Below, in pieces: positions 52,389 through 59,781 of a stretch of DNA of 64,000 nucleotides. Source of the stretch: Hydrogenobacter sp. T-2. GTDB lineage: Bacteria; Aquificota; Aquificia; Aquificales; Aquificaceae. Position 1 is the stretch's first letter. Each line of letters starts with the position of its first letter. Made by a program: the position numbers and the translations under genes. The notes below the pieces were generated by a model, which was not told where the DNA came from, searched no databases, and was given only the letters and a program-made list of their open reading frames with translations. The stretch spans positions 378,041 to 442,040 of the forward strand of contig NZ_CP117180.1 of NCBI RefSeq assembly GCF_033971325.1, in the 5' to 3' direction.

Positions 52389-53235
52389 CGGCTCCGCCTT
52401 TCTGTATAGGAGCTTTTTTGCTCTTCCACCTCTTTCCACAAGGTCTGGCTTTCCTACCGGTGCCATATACGGCTTTATGAGGGCTATCTTTTCCATACTA
52501 AAAACAGAAAAGCCTTCTTACTTTGCCATAGCCTTTGACCTGCCTGCACCTACAAAGAGAGAAGAGGTCTATAGAGAATACAAAGCCAAGAGACCTTCCA
52601 TGCCAGACCCCTTAAAGGTCCAGATACCAGTTATAAAGGAGCTTGTTGACCTTCTTGGCATTAAAAGGTATGAAGTGGAAGGCTATGAGGCGGATGACAT
52701 AATTGCAACCATAAGCTGGTGGGCTCTTGAAAGAGGTTTTTCTGTAAAAGTCTACTCACCAGACAAGGATATATTGTCGCTTGTGTGTGAAAGGCTTGTA
52801 GTGGTTAATCCCATAAGCGGTGAGGTCTTTGACAGGAAAAAAGTTTTGGAGAAGTTTGGCGTTCCACCAGAAAAACTTCCAGACTACCTTGCCCTTGTGG
52901 GTGATAAGGTGGATAATATAGAAGGCGTAAAGGGTATAGGTCCAAAGACTGCCATAAAAGTTCTTGAAGCCTACGGTAGTGTGGAAAACCTTTTGAGAAA
53001 CTGGCAAGACTTCCTTAGAGCCTTTCCTCAGGCAAATAGAGAAAGCCTTGAGCTTGCTTTATCTCTTCTAAAACTGCAAAAAGTAGAGGGTTTAAGCCTA
53101 AAAGAAGAAGAGTTAAGGCTAAAAAGTCCTAACTTTAACGCATTAAGGAAAAGGTTTGAAGAATTGGAAATGAAAAGCCTTATAAAGGAGCTTGACAGCC
53201 TCTCAAAAGCCTCTGCACAAAAGAGCCTTTTTTAA
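52366..53235 (+). CDS. Stand-alone 5'-3' exonuclease (PolA N-domain/FEN-like)
   Basis: A 289-aa 5' nuclease that removes RNA primers and flaps during replication and repair. It matches the N-terminal domain of DNA polymerase I: [90 protein letters not shown], and [27 protein letters not shown] (the helix-3-turn-helix). In Aquificaceae PolA lacks this domain, so a separate protein supplying it is expected. It overlaps thiE and shares the TTAA stop with flgF. Confidence 0.92.
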   Translation: [289 protein letters not shown]

Positions 53236-53954
53236 AAGCTCTGGTTAAACCTCTCATAAATGGCGTCAAGAGACCTTATAAGATTGGAATAAACCTCGTG
53301 AGCTCTGTGGGTTTGAATAAGCTTTGCCATTTCAAGAATAGGGTTCACATTGGAAAGTTCAAGAAAGCCTTGCATAAGCCTATAGCCTTGAGCAGGCTGA
53401 GCCTGACCTGTATAGAGGTCTCTTCCTATTTTCTGAGGGTTTTGAAGCTCAAACACACCGATAGTAGCAATTTGCTGACCGTTTACAAACACAGAACCAT
53501 CAATACCAAAAGTTGGTTGCCCTTCCAGCCTTATCTCATTGAGGTTTGTATCAAGCACCCTGTAGCCAAGCTCGTTGACAAGGTAGCCGTCTGCGTCCAG
53601 CCTAAAGTTTCCCTTTCTTGTATATAGCACCTCTTGACCACTTCTAACTGCAAAAAAGCCATTGCCCTCTATGGCAAGGTCAAGCGGGTTTCCCGTCTGT
53701 TTTATAGCTCCTTGAGAGAGGTCTGTAAAGACCCTTTCCATGACTGGATATAAAAAGTTGTTGCTTGGGTTTTGTGGGTCGTTGTCTGGAAAGCCTTGAC
53801 CCATAGGAGTTTCCCAGAGGCTTGCCAAAATTAGGTCTTTCTTAAAGGCTGGCGTATCCACGTTGGCAAGGTTGTTGGTTATGGTTTCCAACTTTCTCTG
53901 CTGAAGTAGCATTCCACTGGATAGGATATATAAAGGCTGGTATTCTATCGCCAT
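53232..53954 (-). CDS. flgF: Flagellar basal-body rod protein FlgF-like
   Basis: A 240-aa proximal rod protein. N-terminal QQRKLETITNNLANVDTPAFKKDL matches the flagellar rod signature, the centre NPLDLAIEGNGFFAVRSGQEVLYTRKGNFRLDADGYLVNELGYRVLD is the FlgF/FlgG core, and the C-terminal EMAKLIQTHRAHEVYSNLIRSLDAIYERFNQS is the helical end. FlgF is favoured by length over FlgG (~260 aa). The ATG at 53954 with GGGGG nearby is preferred to a longer frame to 53993. Confidence 0.9.
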   Translation of the reverse strand: MAIEYQPLYILSSGMLLQQRKLETITNNLANVDTPAFKKDLILASLWETPMGQGFPDNDPQNPSNNFLYPVMERVFTDLSQGAIKQTGNPLDLAIEGNGFFAVRSGQEVLYTRKGNFRLDADGYLVNELGYRVLDTNLNEIRLEGQPTFGIDGSVFVNGQQIATIGVFELQNPQKIGRDLYTGQAQPAQGYRLMQGFLELSNVNPILEMAKLIQTHRAHEVYSNLIRSLDAIYERFNQSF

Positions 53955-54014
53955 TTTTAAACCCCCTAAACCATATTTTAATGTAGTTTGCAAGTGGTGT
54001 GCTATAATTTCCCA

Positions 54015-54962
54015 GTGTCTTCAAAAGACATAGCTTTAAAGGACATCTTTGAGGAAATCCCTTACAGGCTAAGCAGAATACTCACACCAGCACCCATCAA
54101 GGAGCTACTACCCACAAACTTTCCCTCTACAGAGCTAAGAGTGGACTTTTTAGCAAGACTTGAGGACGAAAGCATACTGCACATAGAATTTCAGTCCTTT
54201 AACGACCCTAACATGCCCTTCAGAATGCTACGCTACTACCTTGCCATATTGGAGAGATATCCTAACACTCCAATAAAACAGCTCCTTGTTTATGTGGGAA
54301 ACAGAAAACTAAGAATGAAGTCAAGGCTAAGGCTTAGAAATCTTACCTTTAGCTACGAGATGATTGACATAAGGCAGATAGACTGCAAAGTGCTTTTGGA
54401 AAGCCCAGACCCTATGGACAGGCTTTTGGCTTGTTTGTGCAAGGTAGAGGATGAAGTGTATCTGATAGAAAAGCTCATAAAGACCATGGAAAGCATGAAC
54501 GAAGAAGAGAGAAAAGCCTATCTTTTGAAAGCCTTGACGCTAACAGAACTAAGACCTAACTTAAGGATAAGGTTTACGGAGGAGGTTAGGCACATGCCTA
54601 TAGTGGTCAGACCTGAGGATGTAAGATTGCCAAAGAGGAAGTTGAGAAAGGATATTCTTTATAGGCTTGGACTTGAAGAAGGTAAACAGATTGGACTTGA
54701 AGAGGGTAGAAAAGAGGGCGAAGTTATTGGTGTTGAAAAGGGTAAACGGATTGGTATTGAAGAAGGTAGGCAAATTGGAGAGTTAGAGTTTGCACAAAAG
54801 ATGGTTATAACTCTCGTAGAGGGTAAACTTGGCTATGTGCCGGAGGGTTTGGCAGAGATGGTAAGAGAGATAAAGGACAGAGAGTTTTTACATGCTTTGA
54901 TTAAAAAGCTGATAACCTCTGAGGAAGTGCTGGAAGTCCTGAAAAAAGAGTTGAATGTTTAA
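54015..54962 (+). CDS. Rpn-family PD-(D/E)XK nuclease/transposase-like protein, copy 1
   Basis: A 315-aa protein of the Rpn/YhgA-like family (recombination-promoting nucleases of PD-(D/E)XK type). Start GTG, with TATAAT (54003-54008) only 6 nt upstream. The N-terminal nuclease core reads ELRVDFLARLEDESILHIEFQSFNDPNMPFRMLRYYLAI, with the Asp and the E-x-Q variant of the motif. The C-terminal third is an 8-residue repeat (GLEEGKQI type) followed by a helical end. It is 5' of a near-identical copy. Cellular role unknown; members can act in DNA rearrangement or phage defence. Confidence 0.85.
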   Translation: MSSKDIALKDIFEEIPYRLSRILTPAPIKELLPTNFPSTELRVDFLARLEDESILHIEFQSFNDPNMPFRMLRYYLAILERYPNTPIKQLLVYVGNRKLRMKSRLRLRNLTFSYEMIDIRQIDCKVLLESPDPMDRLLACLCKVEDEVYLIEKLIKTMESMNEEERKAYLLKALTLTELRPNLRIRFTEEVRHMPIVVRPEDVRLPKRKLRKDILYRLGLEEGKQIGLEEGRKEGEVIGVEKGKRIGIEEGRQIGELEFAQKMVITLVEGKLGYVPEGLAEMVREIKDREFLHALIKKLITSEEVLEVLKKELNV

Positions 54963-55697
54963 GCCTTTTAACTCCTTACGAATGCGTGATATACTTTTTG
55001 TGTGTCTTCAAAAGACATAACCCTAAAAGACATCTTTGAGGAAATCCCTTACAGGCTAAGCAGAATACTCACACCAGCACCCATCAAGGAGCTACTACCC
55101 ACAAACTTTCCCTCTACAGAGCTAAGAGTAGACTTCTTGGCAAGGCTTGAGGATGAGAGTGTATTGCATATAGAATTCCAGTCCTTCAACGACCCTAACA
55201 TGCCCTTCAGAATGCTACGCTATTACCTCGCCATATGGGAAAGATATCCAAACAGTCCCATAAAACAGCTCCTTGTTTATGTGGGAAACAGAAAGCTAAG
55301 GATGAAATCAAAGCTAAGGCTTAGAAACCTTACCTTTAGCTATGAGATGCTTGACATAAGGCAGATAGACTGCAATGTGCTTTTGGAAAGCCCAGACCCT
55401 ATGGATAGGCTACTGGCTTGTTTGTGTAGGGTGGAGGATGAGGCATATCTGATAGAGAAACTCATAAAGACAATGGAAGGTATGAACGAGGAAGAGAGAA
55501 AAGCCTATCTTTTGAAAGCCTTGACGCTAACAGAACTAAGACCTAACTTAAGGATAAGGTTTACGGAGGAGGTTAGGCACATGCCTATAGTGGTCAGACC
55601 TGAGGATGTAAGATTGCCAAAGAGGAAGTTGAGAAAGGATATTCTTTATAGGCTTGGACTTGAAGAAGGTAAACAGATTGGACTTGAAGAGGGTAGA
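54504..55697 (+). repeat. Span of the 207-bp identical segment shared by Rpn copies 1 and 2
   Basis: Positions 54504-54710 and 55491-55697 are the same 207 bases. Flanking homologous parts of the genes show scattered substitutions, so the perfect segment is either slower-evolving or recently homogenised by gene conversion. It is the strongest nucleotide repeat in the window. Confidence 0.85.
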
Positions 55698-55955
55698 CAC
55701 ATTGGACTTGAAGAGGGTAAACAGATTGGTCTTCAGGAAGGTAAACAGATTGGACTGGAGGAAGGTCTTTTGAAATCTGCACAAGAGATGCTTATAGCCA
55801 TAATTGAAGGTAAACTCGGCTATGTGCCTGAAGAAATAGCAAATAGGATAAGGGAAATAAAAGACGTGGAGTTTTTGAGGTCTTTAGCCAAGAAGTTGGC
55901 TTCTACTTCTGAGGACGTTATGCAGGTTTTGTCTACTGAACTGAGAATTTCATAG
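55002..55955 (+). CDS. Rpn-family PD-(D/E)XK nuclease/transposase-like protein, copy 2
   Basis: Paralogue of copy 1 (317 aa) with the same N-terminal nuclease core and start GTG (MSSKDITLKDIFEEIPYRL). TATACT (54990-54995) ends 6 nt before the GTG. A 207-bp stretch (55491-55697) is identical to copy 1 (54504-54710), and a ~101-bp stretch in the 5' half (copy 1 from about 54042) is identical too. It carries five GLEEGKQI-like 8-residue repeats versus a more degenerate set in copy 1. Its C-terminal end differs (LRSLAKKLASTSEDVMQVLS). Confidence 0.85.
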   Translation: MSSKDITLKDIFEEIPYRLSRILTPAPIKELLPTNFPSTELRVDFLARLEDESVLHIEFQSFNDPNMPFRMLRYYLAIWERYPNSPIKQLLVYVGNRKLRMKSKLRLRNLTFSYEMLDIRQIDCNVLLESPDPMDRLLACLCRVEDEAYLIEKLIKTMEGMNEEERKAYLLKALTLTELRPNLRIRFTEEVRHMPIVVRPEDVRLPKRKLRKDILYRLGLEEGKQIGLEEGRHIGLEEGKQIGLQEGKQIGLEEGLLKSAQEMLIAIIEGKLGYVPEEIANRIREIKDVEFLRSLAKKLASTSEDVMQVLSTELRIS

Positions 55956-55978
55956 ACTAATTCAAAACTCATAGTGGC

Positions 55979-56312
55979 AAGGCTCACGGAGGAGGTTAGG
56001 CACATGCCTATAGTGGTTAGACCTGAGGATATAAGATTGCCGAAGAGGATGTTGAGAAAGGATATTCTGTATAGGCTTGGGCTTGAGGAAGGTAAACAGA
56101 TCGGTCTGCAAGAGGGTAGGCAGATTGGAAAGTTAGAGTTCGCACAAAATATGGTTATAACTCTCGTAGAGAGTAAGCTTGGCTATGTGCCAGAGGGCTT
56201 GGAGGAAAGAGTAAGAGAGATAAAAGACAGAGATTTTTTACACGCTTTGATTAAAGAGTTGATAAGCTCTGAGAAAGTATTGGAAGTGTTGAAGAAGGAG
56301 CTAAATCTCTAA
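55979..56312 (+). pseudogene. 5'-truncated third Rpn copy
   Basis: This stretch matches only the C-terminal part of copies 1 and 2 (LTEEVRHMPIVVRPEDIRLPKRMLRKDILYRLGLEEGKQI onward) and lacks the entire nuclease core. Its end (KLEFAQNMVITLVESKLGYVPEGLEERV...LKKELNL) is closer to copy 1 than to copy 2. A start inside it could make ~100 aa, but it is best read as a remnant of a further tandem copy. It begins immediately after the copy 2 stop. Confidence 0.75.
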
Positions 56313-56352
56313 AACTTCGTCATATACTTGGGGTGCAGTTAACATAGAAAGG

Positions 56353-56486
56353 TGCTTTGTCTAATATCTTTAGTCCTTGCCTTAAAATTATTGAGAGACA
56401 ACAGCTTAATAAGCATGATTTATATCATAAAAATTCTCCAGATGACTGAAATTTCTACTTTCTCTGCGAATATATTGGACAAAGCA
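56353..56486. repeat. Imperfect 15-bp inverted repeats in the Rpn-helicase gap
   Basis: TGCTTTGTCTAATAT at 56353-56367 and ATATTGGACAAAGCA at 56472-56486 are inverted with one mismatch, about 105 bp apart. The gap between the Rpn remnant and the helicase remainder (56313-56517) holds no credible gene: an open frame on the plus strand has no family resemblance. The repeats could be the ends of a small non-autonomous element, but no target duplication is obvious. Confidence 0.35.
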
Positions 56487-56517
56487 ATAGAAAGGCAAAC
56501 TTTGGCTCGTAAACCTT

Positions 56518-56733
56518 TTATAGTCTATTTTCAACCGCAAGTATATAAACGGGCTCATGGCTTTCCATAAGGACTTTTACCTCTGGGTCTGGATATTCTT
56601 CCTTGAGTTGCATAAGTTGTTTCTGCAAGTCCTTTCCCAAGGACAGGTTTCTTATTTTGTTTATCACGTATTTTGGCACAGTGCTGTAATTCTCTATGTT
56701 TTCCATAAGGTTTTTCACATATTGACGTAAGTC
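56518..56733 (-). pseudogene. Out-of-reach C-terminal remainder of the helicase (after in-frame TAG)
   Basis: Directly after the TAG stop (56736 to 56734) of the SNF2 helicase, the same frame reads on: DLRQYVKNLMENIENYSTVPKYVINKIRNL and so on to YILAVENRL and a TAA at the end, 71 codons without another stop. The protein-like composition, the in-frame continuity and the typical end of such helicases (a C-terminal AVENR-like segment) suggest that one base change split the gene. An internal GTG at 56718 could restart translation, but there is no ribosome site. Confidence 0.7.
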
Positions 56734-59700
56734 CTATGGTAGTTGATAGTTCCTGACTATAGTATTTAGCATACTCCACGCTTCTGAATAACTTCTCTGT
56801 AATTTTCCTATTGTTTTTGTTGCAGCATGGTTCAAAAGCTCATTGTAGTTTTTCCAAAAGCTCTCAGAAAGCTCAAGAGGTCTATCTTGATAACTTGCCT
56901 TAATATGCTCGTATACATCCTCAAAACTAACTATCTTTGGTTTTCCTTCTGGTTCTTTGTAGCCAACAAATAGGTCTGTGCCTTTCTTTATTAGCACTAT
57001 AAGGTTTTCTTGGCTGTGCCTTTTTGCAGTCTTTACTCTGTATGGAAACTCTTCCACAACCTTTAAAACCTCTGGGTGCCTTTCCTTTATTTCCTCAAAT
57101 TCCTTTCTTACCTTTGAGAAAAAGCTCTCCTGCTCTGCTTCCGTGTAGGTGGTAAGTCTCCTGTATAGCTCAGAGGGTTGTGGCTCTTCCTCTGGTGAAA
57201 ATATCTTTGCATCTTCTCCCAAAACCTTGTGAATCATAAACATCTTGTTCTGGGCTATTTCCCTTGAACGCACTATATCCGCTCCCCTTTCTGTAGGGAA
57301 GAAGTTTACAATGGAAAGCTCATCGTAAACCTTTTTACCAATACGGTTAATCCTTCCAACCCTCTGGATAACTCTTATAGGATTCCAGGGAATATCGTAG
57401 TTTATAACCACTCCTGCACGGTTTAGGTTAAAACCCTCTGAAAGCTTGTCAGTGGCAAGTAAAATGTCATACTCACCTTTCTGCTCTTTTGCACTGGCAT
57501 CAAAGTTTTTGTATATGGACTCTATGGTTTGTTTTGAAAGGTTTCCATGGGCACAAAGAACCTTATCACCAAAAGCTTCTTCAAGGATTTTACATAAATA
57601 TCTGGCGGTATCCACATACTCTGTAAAAACTACCACCTTTCTGTCTTTTAAAAACTCCTTTATTGTTTCTATGAGCTTTTTTGCTTTTGGGTCTTCTCTT
57701 TCCAAACCTATTCTTTCAAACTTCTCCAAAAGCTCCCTAAAAAGCCTTATGTCCCTCTGTATATCTTCAACAAACTTTTTACCAAGCTCTTCTATCTTGT
57801 AAACTTCATGATACTTTGACTTCTTGCCTTGTTTGTATACCTTCTCTAATTCTTTTAGCTTTTGCTCTACGGTTTCATCGTCCTCAACAGAAAGTATCTC
57901 TTCTATGATGTCTCTGTCAAGCACAAAGCTTTTTGTTCTTTCTATGAAATCTAAGGCATTTTCGTGAATTTCTAAGAACCTTTTGAGGCTATTTTTAAAG
58001 GCTCCAAAACTGCTTTCAAACCTCTTTACCAATAGTCTTCTCATGAAGCTATAAAGGTTTTTCTGATAGAGGTAAGTAAAATCCTCATTTTCTTCCTCTT
58101 CTCTTTTGTATCTCTCTGGAAAGTATATGGCTCCTGTAAACCTTCCACCTTCTGAGAGGTCGGTAAAGGCACTTATGACCTCGTCGTAAAAGTCTAACTG
58201 CTCTGGTGTTAACTCAAAAAACTTCTCTATAGGGTCTTTTACTTCAGGAAGGTCTATTTTGTCTGGGTAATACCGTAGGTCAAGCCTGTTTCTTCTTATA
58301 ACTACTGGCTCAATAATACTTCTTATCTGCCTTGCCAAACTCTTTGCGGTTTCTTTTACCTTGTTTATGTCTATGTCATCTTCTTTGAAAAGTTCCTTAT
58401 AATACTTTCGGGCACGTTCTTTGTTGCTCTTGTTTGAGGAGTTCCAATAGGTTTTTATGTAGGATAGTTTTTTGAAGTCTCTTTCAAACTCTTCAAATTT
58501 ACCTTCAAGGTCTTCGTCAAAGACTATGGTGGATTTTTTGGGAATGGTAAAGAGTTTTAGCATGGCAAATATATCCGAAGGTCTGTTGTTAAAGGGAGTT
58601 GCACTCAAAAGTAAAACTTTTTTACCACTGCATATCTGTTGCAGATAGGTGTAGCTTTTGGTGTTTTCGTTTCTAAACCTGTGGGCTTCGTCCACTATAA
58701 CAGTTTGGACATCCTGGTGTTTCTCCACATATTCTAAGGCTTCCTTTAACTTTCCCACAGAAAAGACTCTCCAGTCATGCAGTCCAAAGTCCGCCAAGTA
58801 TTTTTTCCACCCATAGTTTTCTCCTTCGTCTCCTATGAGGTGTGGTGGTGCAATAACAATTCCTCTTGTGCCAAGTCTTTTGGCTACCGCAACCGCTATA
58901 ACAGACTTTCCAAGTCCCACCACATCCGCCAAAATAATACCATTATGGGTGTTTACTATTCTAACCGCCTGTGCAATCGCTTCCACTTGATAGCTATAGG
59001 CTTTATATCCTGCCTCTTCCAATAGAGTCTTTATAGTGTTTTTTGAACTTTCCGAGGTATCTGTGTAGCTTTCCATGTAGGTTTTAAGTGCATATACATA
59101 GGCTTCAAAGGGGCTTATAGCCCTTAGGAAGGTTTTTGTTCTAATATGGTCTAATATCTTGTTTACATCAAGGGATACCGCTTTTTCCCATAGTTTATCA
59201 AAGTATGCTTTAGCCTCATCAAAGCCATAGTCCCTTATTTCCACATTAAACTCTTCTTGATAGCTAAGCCCTGCGATGGTTAGATTGCTACTGCCCGTTA
59301 TAAAAAGGTGTGGTATTGCTTGTCCCTCTTCCAAGATAAAAAGGTAAAGCTTTGCATGATTAGGTTTCCTTGTCTTTTTCAAAAGAAGTTTCTTTTCCTG
59401 TAGAAGTTTTATAAAAAACTCCACTTGCTCGTAGGTTTCTTTTCTGTCCGTATCACTGGAGGTAAAAGCCTTGTCCAAAGAGAGGAAAAATTGATTTCTT
59501 GGGTCTGAAGTCTCAAGAGCATATTCATAAAGTTTGTTTATCCTCTGGTCCACATCAAGCCCAACGAGAATCTTTATATGTCCTTCTCTTAGCTTTCCCT
59601 TCTCCTCCATATCTTTGAGAACCTCATACAAGAAGGGTGCGGAGGAAAAGTAGAAAAAGCCCACAAGGATGTTTATTTCCACACTTTTGGGGATTATATA

Positions 59701-59751
59701 CCTTAGCCTCTGCTCAAGGGTTTTCTGGTCGCTGTTTGTTATAAAGGGCAT
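56734..59751 (-). CDS. PLD-fused SNF2-family DEAH helicase (C-terminally truncated by TAG)
   Basis: A 1005-aa superfamily 2 ATPase. N-terminal phospholipase-D-like nuclease domain: H132, K134 in NHAKLYLFIL and GSSN (153-156) complete one HKD-type half. Then a SNF2 motor: Walker A GLGKS (279-283), DEAH (354-357), LLLSATPFNNRP, and the C-terminal lobe with LLATDKLSEGFNLNRAGVVINYDIPWNPIRVIQRVGRINRIGKK. Such proteins are found near restriction or anti-phage genes, but here it stands alone next to the Rpn cluster. The final ~70 residues of the natural protein appear to be separated by a TAG stop. TATACT (59771 to 59766) is the possible promoter. Confidence 0.88.
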   Translation of the reverse strand: MPFITNSDQKTLEQRLRYIIPKSVEINILVGFFYFSSAPFLYEVLKDMEEKGKLREGHIKILVGLDVDQRINKLYEYALETSDPRNQFFLSLDKAFTSSDTDRKETYEQVEFFIKLLQEKKLLLKKTRKPNHAKLYLFILEEGQAIPHLFITGSSNLTIAGLSYQEEFNVEIRDYGFDEAKAYFDKLWEKAVSLDVNKILDHIRTKTFLRAISPFEAYVYALKTYMESYTDTSESSKNTIKTLLEEAGYKAYSYQVEAIAQAVRIVNTHNGIILADVVGLGKSVIAVAVAKRLGTRGIVIAPPHLIGDEGENYGWKKYLADFGLHDWRVFSVGKLKEALEYVEKHQDVQTVIVDEAHRFRNENTKSYTYLQQICSGKKVLLLSATPFNNRPSDIFAMLKLFTIPKKSTIVFDEDLEGKFEEFERDFKKLSYIKTYWNSSNKSNKERARKYYKELFKEDDIDINKVKETAKSLARQIRSIIEPVVIRRNRLDLRYYPDKIDLPEVKDPIEKFFELTPEQLDFYDEVISAFTDLSEGGRFTGAIYFPERYKREEEENEDFTYLYQKNLYSFMRRLLVKRFESSFGAFKNSLKRFLEIHENALDFIERTKSFVLDRDIIEEILSVEDDETVEQKLKELEKVYKQGKKSKYHEVYKIEELGKKFVEDIQRDIRLFRELLEKFERIGLEREDPKAKKLIETIKEFLKDRKVVVFTEYVDTARYLCKILEEAFGDKVLCAHGNLSKQTIESIYKNFDASAKEQKGEYDILLATDKLSEGFNLNRAGVVINYDIPWNPIRVIQRVGRINRIGKKVYDELSIVNFFPTERGADIVRSREIAQNKMFMIHKVLGEDAKIFSPEEEPQPSELYRRLTTYTEAEQESFFSKVRKEFEEIKERHPEVLKVVEEFPYRVKTAKRHSQENLIVLIKKGTDLFVGYKEPEGKPKIVSFEDVYEHIKASYQDRPLELSESFWKNYNELLNHAATKTIGKLQRSYSEAWSMLNTIVRNYQLP

Positions 59752-59781
59752 GGCTCTATTAGCTTAGTATAATATAACCTC
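59752..59781. promoter_or_regulatory. 30-bp divergent promoter region, helicase and ileS
   Basis: Plus strand TATAAT (59768-59773) ends 8 nt before the ileS ATG; minus strand TATACT (59771 to 59766) ends 14 nt before the helicase ATG. The -10 boxes overlap, so the two genes may compete for polymerase. The -35 boxes are not clear. Confidence 0.5.

Noticed and set aside
56352-56570. 72-aa open frame on the plus strand in the Rpn-helicase gap
   Set aside because: No ribosome site, no resemblance to a family, and its 3' part overlaps the open helicase remainder on the other strand.
56734-59751. Assigning the PLD-SNF2 helicase to a named anti-phage system
   Set aside because: No methyltransferase, nuclease subunit or other signature partner of known systems lies in the window; the Rpn genes alone do not define one.
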